Positions 25,501 through 33,589 of a stretch of DNA of 64,000 nt are shown here, piece by piece (the stretch's first letter is position 1; each line of letters starts with the position of its first letter). The position numbers and the translations under genes were made by a program. The stretch lies in NCBI RefSeq assembly GCF_001499855.1, contig NZ_LQIK01000030.1, positions 186,001-250,000 of the forward strand. Direction: 5' to 3'. The notes beneath the pieces were generated by a model that did not search any database, was not told the origin of the DNA, and was given only the letters and a program-made list of their open reading frames with translations. The stretch is from Mycobacterium sp. GA-0227b (GTDB taxonomy: Bacteria > Actinomycetota > Actinomycetes > Mycobacteriales > Mycobacteriaceae).

Positions 25501-25926
25501 CCGCCCGCCCCGCCGCCACGGCCTCCGCGCGAGGAACGCGAGATCGAGTCCTGGCTGGGCGAGTTACGTGGCACCGGCACGCCGCCCGCCCCGCCGGCAC
25601 CGCAACGTCCGTCGGCGGAGCCCACCAGGGCGATGCCCGCGGGAAGCCCGCCGGAAGGCAGGAGACAACGTCGGGCCGAATCGCGTCCGTCGCCGGACAA
25701 CGAGCCGACCACCGCGATTCCGACACCACGGACCCGCCCGCAGGGCACCCCGCCGGAAGGCAGGGAAGACCCCGATGCGACGACCGCCATCCCCACCCCG
25801 GGTAGGCAATCAGACGATGCCGAGGCGGCGACTGAAAAGCTCAACACGCGCGAGGACGAGGAACGTCAGCGTCGCAGCGGTGGGTTGAGCGCACAGGACC
25901 TGCTGCGCCGCGAGGGCCGGCTCTAG
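22558..25926 (+). CDS. mmpL3: MmpL3 trehalose monomycolate transporter with inserted membrane module
   Basis: A 1122-residue RND-family inner-membrane transporter that moves trehalose monomycolate across the membrane for mycolate cell-wall assembly, driven by protons. The first relay pair is D256-Y257 in GIAVDYGLF, the M. tuberculosis position. The second is D752-Y753 in LSTDYEVFL, where M. tuberculosis has 645-646. The difference comes from an extra segment at about 357-473 with a DUF4190-like stretch (GHVARAQIRR, LALIGLVLGYIG) and another hydrophobic helix. The C-terminal tail from about 860 is Pro/Arg/Thr-rich with repeated TTAIPTP and PPEGR. The GTG start has AGGAG at 6 bases. It is usually an essential gene and the target of many inhibitors. 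Confidence 0.96.
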   Translation: MFAWWGRTVYRYRYIVIGVMVALCLSGGIYGISLGSHVTQSGFYDEGSQSVHASVVADEAYGRDRTSHIVAILTPPDGKKVNDPAWMKQTVDELNQLVEDNSDRIVSWVGWLRAPDAESQTVQQMKTADLSRTFVSIPLKGDSDDEILKNYQAVEDQLREVNDGNIQLAGLNPLASELTGTIGEDQRRAEVAAIPLVAVVLFFVFGGVVAASLPAIIGGLTIAGALGIMRLVAEFMPVHFFAQPVVTLMGLGIAVDYGLFMVSRFREEIAEGYDTEAAVRRTVMTSGRTIMFSAVILVASSVPLLLFPQGFLKSITYAIIASVMLAAVLSVTVLAAALAILGRNVDALGVRTLVRFAQPDTIASYSHNGRRNPLAVASVVLGVLVPFAAIPVGHVARAQIRRTQDDGAGLALIGLVLGYIGSFAWLTYGLFALKDTIGSAIFWLLLGILVFVAGTITVLALARFSPAVRKPTIAWLDWLAEKTQKTKTRAEVEKGFWGKLVNRVMKRPIAFAAPIVIAMILLIIPLGQLSLGGISEKYLPPDNPVRLAQEAFDKTFPGFRTEPLTIVIENNDGDPVTDQQVAEIRNKAMAIPGFIEPDDDPTKMWQARPHQESGSKDPSVRVIQNGLENRNDAAKKIEELRSITPPRGLSISVGGTPALEQDSIHSLFDKLPLMVTVLIVTTTILMFLAFGSVVLPIKAAVMSALTLGSTMGVLTWMFVDGHGSGLMNYTPQPLMAPMIGLIIAVIWGLSTDYEVFLVSRMVEARERGMSTAEAIRIGTATTGRLITGAALVLAVVAGAFVFSDLVMMKYLAFGLLIALLLDATIVRMFLVPAVMKLLGDDCWWAPRWMKRIQERLGLGETELPDERKRPAVRDSAESPEALVGAGAPAPRRPYDRPRPPHDPTHPAVEGSSRPGATRVAAPPRANAPSVAGTTRIPSAATPAAPPSDEPQTTRLSMAKNAVRNAVTNAAAATRQAARPPAPPAPPPRPPREEREIESWLGELRGTGTPPAPPAPQRPSAEPTRAMPAGSPPEGRRQRRAESRPSPDNEPTTAIPTPRTRPQGTPPEGREDPDATTAIPTPGRQSDDAEAATEKLNTREDEERQRRSGGLSAQDLLRREGRL

Positions 25927-25939
25927 CCAATCACTGAGG

Positions 25940-27079
25940 CTATGACTCCTCGACGTCGTCGGTCTCGGCTCTGACCAACGGCCCGTCCTCGGCCTCCTGC
26001 GCGGCTTCCTCCGCGGCCGGGTCCCGGGCGGTGAGCACGCGAATCGAGCTGTTGAGGAACGCGAGCACCGGTACCGCCAGAAGTGCTCCGACGATGCCCG
26101 CCAAGACGCCACCGCCCGCGATCACCAGAACGATCGCCAGCGGGTGAATCGACACCGCACGACCCATCACCAACGGCTGCAGGACGTGTCCTTCCAGCTG
26201 CTGGACCGCGATGACAAGAGCCAGAGTGATCAGTGCATAGATGATGCCCTTGGCGATCAGCGCGACGACCACCGCGAGGGCGCCGGCGATCACCGCACCG
26301 ACGAGCGGAATGAATGCGCCCAAGAACACCAGCGACGCCAACGGCAAGGCCAACGGCACACCCATGATCGCCAGGCCGGTGCCGATCCCGACGGCGTCGA
26401 CGAGCGCAACCAGGAACGTCGCCCGCACATAACCGATCAGCGAGTGGAAGCCGGCCCGGCCGGCGTCGCGAACGCGCTCGCGCACGCTCACCGGGAAGAT
26501 CCGCGTGACGAACGCGTAGATGTTGCGCCCGCCTTGCAGCAGGAAGATCAGCGTGAACAACACCAGCACGGCGCCGGTGACGATCTCGGTCACCGTGCCG
26601 GCCGTCGACAGCGCGCCGGTCGTCACCCGTTCCTGGTTGTTCTGCAAGGCCTCGATCGCGGCGTTGCCCGCGTTGTCGATCTGTTCCCGACTCAGGTGCA
26701 GTGGGCCGTCGATCAGCCAGTCGCGCACACCGTCGATGCTGCGGCTCACCTGCTCCACCAACGCCGGTGCACCCTCGATGAACTGGCTGACGACGAAGGC
26801 CAGAATCCCTCCGACGACGGCGAAGCCGCCGAGCAACATCAGCGCTACGGCCCCGCCGCGCGGTGCTCCGCGCCGGTCTAGGAAGTCGACCGCCGGCATC
26901 AGCAGGGCCGCCAGAATCGTCGCCAACGCCACTGGGACGACGATGATCTCGAGTCGCTTGAACAACCACAGCAACGCGACGATGGCGGCGAGGATCACCA
27001 GCAATCGCCATGACCACGCGGCGGCCTTGCGAACGAGAGGCGAAACCGCCTCGTCATCGAGCGAAGTGCCCTCGAGCAT
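25940..27079 (-). CDS. AI-2E family membrane transporter (Rv0205-like)
   Basis: 379 residues with about eight transmembrane helices and a cytoplasmic acidic C-terminal tail (AEEAAQEAEDG). The family (TqsA/YdiK type) includes exporters of small molecules and Na+/H+ antiporters, so the name does not prove autoinducer export. The ATG at 27079 is chosen just before the first helices. It converges with mmpL3: the stops are 14 bases apart with only a weak TAGCC/GGCTA hairpin between. Position equals Rv0205 (367 residues). Confidence 0.85.
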   Translation of the reverse strand: MLEGTSLDDEAVSPLVRKAAAWSWRLLVILAAIVALLWLFKRLEIIVVPVALATILAALLMPAVDFLDRRGAPRGGAVALMLLGGFAVVGGILAFVVSQFIEGAPALVEQVSRSIDGVRDWLIDGPLHLSREQIDNAGNAAIEALQNNQERVTTGALSTAGTVTEIVTGAVLVLFTLIFLLQGGRNIYAFVTRIFPVSVRERVRDAGRAGFHSLIGYVRATFLVALVDAVGIGTGLAIMGVPLALPLASLVFLGAFIPLVGAVIAGALAVVVALIAKGIIYALITLALVIAVQQLEGHVLQPLVMGRAVSIHPLAIVLVIAGGGVLAGIVGALLAVPVLAFLNSSIRVLTARDPAAEEAAQEAEDGPLVRAETDDVEES

Positions 27080-27154
27080 CCCGATAGCGTAACGGCCCGC
27101 AGCACCCTGGGCCGGTTCTCCGGGATCGGCCGCGCCACGCACTACCCTTACCCC

Positions 27155-28210
27155 GTGGCCCACGACGCGCCTGCGAGTGCAGCCCGCAGCCAGGTGCGCT
27201 CCACGCGCAGCAGGTACTGGTGGCTGCGGTGGGCGGTCTTCGCCGTCGTGGTCGTCGTACTGACCGTCGAACTCGGGCTGGTGTGGGATCAGCTCGCCAA
27301 GGCGTGGCACAGCCTCTACACAGCGGATTGGTGGTGGGTGCTCGCCGCCGTCGGCACCGCCCTGGCGTCCATGCACTTCTTCGGCGACATTCAGCGCAAG
27401 TTGCTGCGCTCGGCGGAAGTGCCTGTGCGGCAGTGGCGTTCGCAGGCGGCGTTCTATGCGGGCAATTCGCTGAGCACGACGCTGCCGGGCGGGCCCGTGC
27501 TGTCGGCCACGTTCATCTACCGTCAGCAGCGGCTCTGGGGTGCGACGCCGGTGATCGCCTCGTGGCAGCTGGTGATGTCGGGGGCGCTGCAGGTGACCAG
27601 CCTCGCGCTGCTCGGGTTGGGCAGCGCGTTCTTCCTGGGAGCCAAACACAACCCGTTCTCGCTGATCTTCACGCTGGCCGGCTTCATCATGCTCATCGTG
27701 CTGGCGCAAGCGGTGGCGTCGCGGCCGGATCTGCTCGACGGCGTGGGCGTGCGGGTGCTGTCGTCGGTGAACTACCTGCGCGCCAAACCGGCCGACAACG
27801 GCTTGGCGAGGTGGCGTGAGACGCTGGCGCAGCTCGAATCGGTGAAGCTGAGCCGAAGCCAGCTCAGCGTCGCGTTCGTGTGGTCGATGTTCACGCTGGT
27901 GACCGGTGTGGGCACGCTGCTGTTCGCCTGCTACGCCGCCGGCGGACGGCCCTCCCTGCTCGGGGTGATCGTGGCGTACGTCGCGGCCCGCGCGGTCGGG
28001 TCGATCCCGCTGATGCCCGGCGGGTTGCTGGTGGTCGAGGCGGTGCTGGTGCCCGGCCTGGTGTCGAGCGGAATGACGTTGGCGTCGGCGATCTCGGCGA
28101 TGCTCATCTACCGGTTGATCAGCTGGATCTTCATCGCGGCGATCGGATGGGTGGTGTTCTTCTTCATGTTCCGCACCGAAACCGACGTCGACCCCGACGC
28201 ATGTAGTTGA
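27155..28210 (+). CDS. Lysylphosphatidylglycerol synthase-like membrane protein (Rv0204c-like)
   Basis: 351 residues, multi-spanning (about eight helices), of the UPF0104/LPG-flippase-like family: GNSLSTTLPGGPVLSATFIYRQ and GSIPLMPGGLLVVEAVL are the family blocks. Such proteins are thought to flip or bind lipids; MprF's membrane half is the best-known relative. No acyl/lysyl transferase domain is attached. The GTG start at 27155 lies 76 bases from the divergent AI-2E gene. It is followed after 12 bases by a small membrane protein, probably in one operon. Confidence 0.82.
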   Translation: MAHDAPASAARSQVRSTRSRYWWLRWAVFAVVVVVLTVELGLVWDQLAKAWHSLYTADWWWVLAAVGTALASMHFFGDIQRKLLRSAEVPVRQWRSQAAFYAGNSLSTTLPGGPVLSATFIYRQQRLWGATPVIASWQLVMSGALQVTSLALLGLGSAFFLGAKHNPFSLIFTLAGFIMLIVLAQAVASRPDLLDGVGVRVLSSVNYLRAKPADNGLARWRETLAQLESVKLSRSQLSVAFVWSMFTLVTGVGTLLFACYAAGGRPSLLGVIVAYVAARAVGSIPLMPGGLLVVEAVLVPGLVSSGMTLASAISAMLIYRLISWIFIAAIGWVVFFFMFRTETDVDPDACS

Positions 28211-28222
28211 AGGTGACGACCC

Positions 28223-28600
28223 ATGCCGATCGATAGCCGAGAGCAGACCCGGCCCGCGCTGGCGGCGCTGGCAACCGACGTGTGCTGCCTGATCGTGTTC
28301 GCGGCCATCGGCCGACGCAGCCACGCCGAGGGTGTCGACCTGGCCGGCGTCGCTGCGACCGCATGGCCGTTCGTGGCGGGCGCGGCGGCCGGGTGGGCGC
28401 TGACTCGTGGGTGGCGGCGACCCTACGCGCTGCTCCCTACGGGGATCGCGGTGTGGGTGTGCACCATCGTGGTGGGGATGCTGCTACGTAAGCTGACGAC
28501 GGCCGGCGTCGCACCGAGTTTCGTTGTGGTGGCCTCGATTTCGACCGCAGTGCTGCTACTCGGCTGGCGCGCCGCGATCCTGGTCATGACCCGCCGCTGA
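28223..28600 (+). CDS. DUF3054-type small membrane protein
   Basis: 125 residues with four hydrophobic segments and short loops; the pattern ALATDVCCLIVFAAIGRRSH at the start and AWPFVAGAAAGWALTRGWRRP in the middle match the DUF3054 family, which is common in Actinobacteria and has no known function. It is 12 bases downstream of the LPG-synthase-like gene. A small GC hairpin lies between its stop and the convergent haemophore-like gene. Confidence 0.78.
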   Translation: MPIDSREQTRPALAALATDVCCLIVFAAIGRRSHAEGVDLAGVAATAWPFVAGAAAGWALTRGWRRPYALLPTGIAVWVCTIVVGMLLRKLTTAGVAPSFVVVASISTAVLLLGWRAAILVMTRR

Positions 28601-28625
28601 CACCGCCAGCGGCGGGCACGCAGAC

Positions 28626-29006
28626 CTAACTGTCGGCGAGGCCGTCGCCGTTGGTGTCGCCGCAGCGGTTCTTGATGTCAACCAGAGGCTGGCGGATCCC
28701 GGTCAACTCGGCCTTCACCTGAGGGTTGGAGTTCAGGTAGTCCTGCACCTTGCCCCGAACCTCGTCGCGCGGCAGGCCCTCGAGGCTGGTGAAGAACCAG
28801 TTCACATCAGGATGGCTGAACAGGTACGCCGAGGTCGCTGCCGAGACGCCCGACGCCACCCCGGCGAGATCGGCCGCCGTGCAGTTCGGCGGCGCGGGCT
28901 GGGCCGTCGCCGAAGGCATGGCACCGAGGAACATCGCACCGGCGATCGCGCCGGTGCCGACCGCGCCAGCTACCGCACGTCGCGCAGTACGGGCCGAGAG
29001 AACCAT
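28626..29006 (-). CDS. Secreted haemophore-like protein (Rv0203-like)
   Basis: 126 residues with a signal peptide cleaved after about residue 36 (ATA-QP). The mature part contains YLFSHP with Tyr61 and His65, the same Y-x3-H spacing as the haem ligands Tyr59 and His63 of M. tuberculosis Rv0203; the third Rv0203 ligand (His89) has no obvious counterpart. Two cysteines (42, 115) may form a disulfide. A strong AAGGAGC site precedes the ATG. It lies next to a longer paralogue and mmpL11, the haem-uptake arrangement in M. tuberculosis. Haem binding is inferred. Confidence 0.82.
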   Translation of the reverse strand: MVLSARTARRAVAGAVGTGAIAGAMFLGAMPSATAQPAPPNCTAADLAGVASGVSAATSAYLFSHPDVNWFFTSLEGLPRDEVRGKVQDYLNSNPQVKAELTGIRQPLVDIKNRCGDTNGDGLADS

Positions 29007-29196
29007 GGTTGAGCTCCTTCATGGGAAGTGGAGTGGTCGTAACCTGGGCGGTTACTGACGAAGACCAACTAGGACCAACGCTGAAAAGCTAAGCAGAATG
29101 TCGGCGGACTTTCTCGCCTTGCGGTCAACGAATCCCTAGAAACTCCGAATCCGCAGCTCAGAAGGCTCGTTGCGGAGTATTGCGCGCCGGGTTGGC

Positions 29197-29769
29197 TCAG
29201 GGCAGACCGGCGATGGCCGATCCCGGCGTCGCTGCGGTGCCCTGCGAGACCGGCGCCGCCGCGGGCATGTGCGCCGTGGCGCCCGCTGCGGGAAGGCCCG
29301 CGCTCTGGGCGGCGGGCGCCTGCGCCGGCAAACTCGCCGGCAGGCCGCCGCCCTGCTGCGCGGCCTGCAACAGACCCACCACCTGAGGCAGCGTGAACGG
29401 CAGTTTGCACTTACCGGACAGGCTCGCCAGCGGCTGCTGCAACTGCTGCATGTCCTTGGCCACTTTCGGGTTGGCATCGAAATACGTCTTCACCGCGGCC
29501 AGCGACTGCGGCCCGGCCTGCTGCTTGCTGATCGTCGTCAGGGCCTGGTTCGTCTGTGGGTGCTCTTCGAGGTACTCGCCGGTCGACGTGGCGACCTCAC
29601 CGATCGTCCTGGCCAGCTCGCTGGCCGCACACGGGTCCTGCGCGGCGGTCGCGGACGGCATCAATGGCGCCGCCGGCGTCACCAGCGCGGCCACCACGGC
29701 GCCGCCGGCAGCGCAGGCAGCAAGGACACCGAAAAGCCCGCGACGTATCAGCCCGGTGGTCGTTTTCAT
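29197..29769 (-). CDS. Second haemophore-like secreted protein with Pro/Ala-rich tail
   Basis: 190 residues, ATG at 29769 with AAGGAG at 7 bases. A twin-arginine-free signal peptide ends near ATAAQD (about 43). The core contains EYLEEHP, with the same Tyr-x3-His motif as the neighbouring gene and Rv0203, two cysteines, and then a low-complexity Ala/Pro/Gly tail (about residues 140-190). It is a tandem paralogue of the 28626-29006 gene; M. tuberculosis has a single copy here. It is divergent from mmpL11. A role in extracellular haem capture is likely by association, not demonstrated. Confidence 0.78.
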   Translation of the reverse strand: MKTTTGLIRRGLFGVLAACAAGGAVVAALVTPAAPLMPSATAAQDPCAASELARTIGEVATSTGEYLEEHPQTNQALTTISKQQAGPQSLAAVKTYFDANPKVAKDMQQLQQPLASLSGKCKLPFTLPQVVGLLQAAQQGGGLPASLPAQAPAAQSAGLPAAGATAHMPAAAPVSQGTAATPGSAIAGLP

Positions 29770-29784
29770 GGACAACTCCTTACG

Positions 29785-29833
29785 GTTTGCGGACGGCATC
29801 GACATTTCGAGACATCTCGAACGATCCGCAAAC
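29785..29833. promoter_or_regulatory. Nested palindromes upstream of the second haemophore-like gene
   Basis: Outer arms GTTTGCGGA (29785-29793) and TCCGCAAAC (29825-29833) enclose an inner palindrome TTCGAGA-CA-TCTCGAA (29806-29821). The element starts 16 bases before the ATG at 29769, so it is either in the 5' leader (an RNA hairpin) or an operator. Haem- or iron-linked control is a guess from the neighbours. Confidence 0.45.
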
Positions 29834-30135
29834 ACTCTCGATGGACGGCAATCAGTCCCCGACGCCGAAAACGGCCGCCTGACATCCTGCCACCCGGTCC
29901 GCTGCCCCCGCCAATTCCGCGGGCAAGACGCGCGAGGACCCCGCGGGACCCAGGGGGTCGAGGCCTCGCGGTAACGGCTTGCGGCCCGTTCGCGAGAATT
30001 GGATTAGAGCAGCTCGCGGCGTTGCTGGCAGATTGCTCGGGGACCACTGAAGGACGCGGCACCTTACCGCACACTGTTGTACGCTTCGGCTACGAAACGC
30101 CGGGGAGAAAGCGGGGGTTTCCAATCCAGCAGTTC
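29834..30135. other. Intergenic region upstream of mmpL11
   Basis: Together with the palindromes at 29785-29833 this makes a 366-base gap between the divergent haemophore-like gene and mmpL11. It is GC-rich up to about 29990, then less so. No open frame with a start and ribosome-binding site is credible and no RNA gene is recognised. It should carry the mmpL11 promoter; no convincing -35/-10 pair was seen. A G-rich GGGGAGAAAGCGGGGG stretch lies 20-35 bases before the start. Confidence 0.5.
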
Positions 30136-33042
30136 ATGATGCGCTTGAGTGGCAGCCTGCGCAGATATCGCTGGGCGGTGTTCGCCGTATGGCTGCTCCT
30201 TCTGGCCCCGTCGATCTGGCTCGCGCTCAACCAATCCGGCCACCTCACGGGCGGCGGCTTCGAAGTCGAAGGTTCGCAGTCGCTGCGGGTGCAGCGCGAA
30301 CTCGAGGAGTACTTCCCCGACCAGGGCGCCTCCCCGCTGGCACTGGTCGCCGCGCCGCGCGCCGACGCCTCGTTCGAGGACATGAACGCCGCCGTCGCCC
30401 ACCTCGAACGCCTCGCCGCCGAGGTGCCCAGCGTCAAGATCGTGCCCAATCGGCAACAGCCGCCGCCCCAACCCGACCGGCCCTACGTCATCACGCTGCA
30501 GCTGGACTTCAACAACACCGGGGCGGTCGACGTCGCCAAACGCTTGCGCCAAAAGGTCGGCATCGACGGCGAGGATCCCGGCGAGATCGAGAACGGCAAG
30601 GTCAAGCTGTACGTCATCGGCCAGGGAGCGCTGGGTGCGGCGGCCACCCAGGCCACCAAACACGACATCGCCCAGGCGGAGCGGTGGAACCTTCCGATCG
30701 TCCTGATCGTCCTGCTGGCGGTGTTCGGTTCGCTGGCGGCGGCGGCCGTACCACTGGTGCTCGGCGTCTGCACGGTCGCGGTGACCATGGGCATCGTCTA
30801 TCTGCTGTCGATGGTCACGTCGATGTCGGTGTTCGTGACGTCGACCGTGTCGATGTTCGGCATCGCCCTGGCCATCGACTACTCCCTGTTCATCCTCATG
30901 CGGTTCCGTGAGGAACTGCGCGCCGGGCGCGACCCGGAGCAGGCCGCCGACGCCGCGATGGCGACGTCCGGCCTGGCGGTGGTGCTGTCCGGGGTGACCG
31001 TGATCGCCTCGGTGACCGGGATCTACCTGATCCAGACTCCGGTGCTGGTGTCGATGGCCACCGGTGCCATCCTCGCCGTCGCGGTGGCGGTGCTCACCTC
31101 CACCACGCTCACGCCGGCGGTGCTGGCGACGTTCGGGCGGGCGGCGGCCAAACGCTCGTCGTATCTGCACTGGTCGAGACGATCGGAAAGCACCCAGTCG
31201 CGGTTCTGGACCCGGTGGACCGGGTGGGTGATGCGGCGACCGTGGTTGTCGGCGCTGGCCGCCGCGGCGCTGCTGGTGGCGCTGGCCGCGCCGGCGTTTT
31301 CGATGATGCTCGGCAACAGCATGCAGCGTCAGTTCGAGCCGACCCACGAGATTCGCGGCGGGGTCAACGCAGCGGCCGAGGCGCTCGGTCCCGGTGCGCT
31401 CGGCCCGGTTCGTGTGTTGGTGACGTTCCCGGAAGGCGACGCCGCGTCGGCGCCGGGTAAGGAACCGCTGCTTGACGCGCTTCGCCAGCGCATGGCACAA
31501 GGCCCCAACGTGGTGTCGGTCAGCCCTCCCTCGTTCGGCGAGGACAACCGGCACGCATTGCTGTCGGCGGTGCTGTCGGTCGACCCCGAGGACATGGGCG
31601 CGCGCGAAACCGTCGACTGGCTGCGCGCCGAATTGCCGAAGGTTTCCGGCGTCGAGGACGTGCAGGTCGACGTCGGCGGGCCGACGGCCCTGATCAAGGA
31701 CTTCGACGACCGGGTGTCCGCCACTCAGCCGCTGGTGTTCGTCTTCGTGGCGTTGATCGCGTTCCTCATGCTGCTCGTCGCGATCCGGTCGGTGGTGCTG
31801 GCGTTCAAGGGCGTCCTGATGACCGTGTTGTCGGTGGCGGCCGCCTACGGCAGCCTGGTCGTCGTGTTCCAGTGGGGCTGGCTGGAGGACCTCGGCTTCG
31901 AGCGGATCTCGTCGCTGGACAGCACCATTCCGCCCCTGGTGCTGGCGATGACGTTCGGCTTGTCCATGGACTACGAGATCTTCCTGCTGACCCGCATCCG
32001 GGAACGGTTCCTGCTGACGCGCAACACCCGCGATGCGGTGGCCTACGGCGTGAGCACCAGCGCCAGAACGATCACCAGCGCGGCGCTGATCATGATCGCG
32101 GTGTTCATCGGATTCGCGTTCGCGGGTATGCCGCTGGTGGCGCAGTTGGGCGTGGCGTGTGCGGTGGCGATCGCGGTGGACGCGACGGTGGTGCGGTTGG
32201 TACTGGTGCCCGCGCTGATGGCGATGTTCGACGAGTGGAACTGGTGGCTGCCGCGCTGGCTGGTGCGCATCCTGCCGTCGGTGGATTTCGAGAAGCCGCT
32301 GCCCAAGGTGGACACCCCCGACTTGATCATCATCCCCGACGACCTCTCGTCGCTGGGCCCGACCGGCTCCGAGCTACGCATGGTCGTCAAGTCGGCGGCC
32401 AAGTTGAAAACCCTTGCGCCGCAGGCTGTCACGGTCACCGATCCGCTGGCTTTCAGCGGCTGCGGCGGGACTGGCACGGCCACGAAGATGCGCAGCGCCG
32501 AGCGGCTCAACGGCGGCCACCGCCACGGCCGCAACGGCACCGCGCTGGCCACGGCCGCGCCGCCGGTGCATCCGGTGACGATGTGGGGGGGCCGACTGTC
32601 GGTCGCCCTCGACGCGCTGGCGACCGCGTCGGACTGCGAGGGCGCGCCGATGGAGCGGCGCAGTCCGATGGAGACCACCAACGTCCAGCTGCCGACCGGT
32701 GACCGGCTTCAGATCCCGACCGGCGCGGAGACGTTGCGGCTCAAGAGCTACCTCATCATGTGCCGGAACACCACCCGCGACTACGCGGAGTTCGCCGATC
32801 TCGTCGAGTGCATGGAGACGCACACCGCGGCAGAAGTGTTGACCGCGATGGACCGGTACTACTGTGGTCATCAGTCGAGAAAACAATGGGTGGCGACCCA
32901 GCTGGTGCGCCGACTGGCCGACCCTGCGCCTTCCGACGAGCACGACACCCGGATGTCGGGCCCCGAGGCGGAGGCGGAGTGGGCCAAGGTCAGAGAGCGT
33001 TGCCTTTCGGTGGCGGTCGCGATGCTGGAGGAGGCGAGGTGA
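30136..33042 (+). CDS. mmpL11: MmpL11 lipid/haem-associated RND transporter
   Basis: 968 residues (M. tuberculosis MmpL11: 966). It has 12 transmembrane helices in two halves, with relay pairs in GIALAIDYSLFIL and FGLSMDYEIFLL, periplasmic porter domains after helices 1 and 7, and a long soluble C-terminal domain (about residues 740-968). MmpL11 exports cell-wall lipids (monomeromycolyl diacylglycerol and mycolate wax esters in M. smegmatis) and is implicated in haem uptake with Rv0203. The ATG at 30136 is followed by a second at 30139; either may start. The stop overlaps the next gene (GTGA). Confidence 0.95.
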   Translation: MMRLSGSLRRYRWAVFAVWLLLLAPSIWLALNQSGHLTGGGFEVEGSQSLRVQRELEEYFPDQGASPLALVAAPRADASFEDMNAAVAHLERLAAEVPSVKIVPNRQQPPPQPDRPYVITLQLDFNNTGAVDVAKRLRQKVGIDGEDPGEIENGKVKLYVIGQGALGAAATQATKHDIAQAERWNLPIVLIVLLAVFGSLAAAAVPLVLGVCTVAVTMGIVYLLSMVTSMSVFVTSTVSMFGIALAIDYSLFILMRFREELRAGRDPEQAADAAMATSGLAVVLSGVTVIASVTGIYLIQTPVLVSMATGAILAVAVAVLTSTTLTPAVLATFGRAAAKRSSYLHWSRRSESTQSRFWTRWTGWVMRRPWLSALAAAALLVALAAPAFSMMLGNSMQRQFEPTHEIRGGVNAAAEALGPGALGPVRVLVTFPEGDAASAPGKEPLLDALRQRMAQGPNVVSVSPPSFGEDNRHALLSAVLSVDPEDMGARETVDWLRAELPKVSGVEDVQVDVGGPTALIKDFDDRVSATQPLVFVFVALIAFLMLLVAIRSVVLAFKGVLMTVLSVAAAYGSLVVVFQWGWLEDLGFERISSLDSTIPPLVLAMTFGLSMDYEIFLLTRIRERFLLTRNTRDAVAYGVSTSARTITSAALIMIAVFIGFAFAGMPLVAQLGVACAVAIAVDATVVRLVLVPALMAMFDEWNWWLPRWLVRILPSVDFEKPLPKVDTPDLIIIPDDLSSLGPTGSELRMVVKSAAKLKTLAPQAVTVTDPLAFSGCGGTGTATKMRSAERLNGGHRHGRNGTALATAAPPVHPVTMWGGRLSVALDALATASDCEGAPMERRSPMETTNVQLPTGDRLQIPTGAETLRLKSYLIMCRNTTRDYAEFADLVECMETHTAAEVLTAMDRYYCGHQSRKQWVATQLVRRLADPAPSDEHDTRMSGPEAEAEWAKVRERCLSVAVAMLEEAR

Positions 33043-33563
33043 CGGTGACTCCCGACATCCGGGATACCCGCCGCCGCGGGGGTGTCTCCCCCGAACAGCG
33101 CCCGGCACCGCCCGCGCCTAAGCCGGCGGCCGGAGAGCGGCCCGTCGAGTTCTGGCCTACCGCTGCGATCCGCGCGGCGCTGGAGACCGACGATCTCGCC
33201 GTCTGGCAGCGCATCGTCGCGGCGATCAAGCGGGACCCGTTCGGTCGGACCGCCCGCCAGGTCGAGGAGGTCCTCGAGACCGCACGGCCGTACGGCGTGT
33301 CCAAGGCGCTCGCCGAGGTGCTCACCCGAACCCGCGAACACCTGGAGGCCAACGAGCGTCAGGAGGTGGCCCGCCACATCCGCGCACTACTGGAGCACTC
33401 CGGACTTGCGCCGCAGGAATTCGCGTCGCGGATCGGTGTGCCCGCCGCCGACTTCGCGGCCTTCCTCAGCGGCAAGACCAGCCCGTCGGCGGCGTTGATG
33501 GTGCGCATGAAGCGGCTGTCCGAACGGTTCGCCCGGATGCGGTCGAACCGGTCCAACGGCTGA
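33039..33563 (+). CDS. HTH-domain protein downstream of mmpL11 (Rv0201c-like)
   Basis: 174 residues. The first 45 are Pro/Arg-rich, followed by a helical stretch, and the last 60 hold a Cro/CI-like helix-turn-helix (HSGLAPQEFASRIGVPAADF, then SGKTSPSAALMVRMKRL). The GTG start overlaps the mmpL11 stop by 4 bases, so it is translated with the transporter. M. tuberculosis has the same arrangement (Rv0201c, 165 residues). DNA binding and regulation of the locus are plausible; nothing shows the target. Confidence 0.8.
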   Translation: MTVTPDIRDTRRRGGVSPEQRPAPPAPKPAAGERPVEFWPTAAIRAALETDDLAVWQRIVAAIKRDPFGRTARQVEEVLETARPYGVSKALAEVLTRTREHLEANERQEVARHIRALLEHSGLAPQEFASRIGVPAADFAAFLSGKTSPSAALMVRMKRLSERFARMRSNRSNG

Positions 33564-33589
33564 CGCCGGTCGCTGGGTATACGCCGGGA

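Noticed and set aside
25924..25942. TAGCC/GGCTA hairpin between mmpL3 and the AI-2E gene as a terminator
   Set aside because: Five base pairs with a 9-base loop and no U-tract is too weak to call.
26144..27092. Plus-strand frames over the AI-2E transporter gene
   Set aside because: Gln/His/Arg-rich shadow without ribosome-binding site; the minus strand has normal membrane helices.
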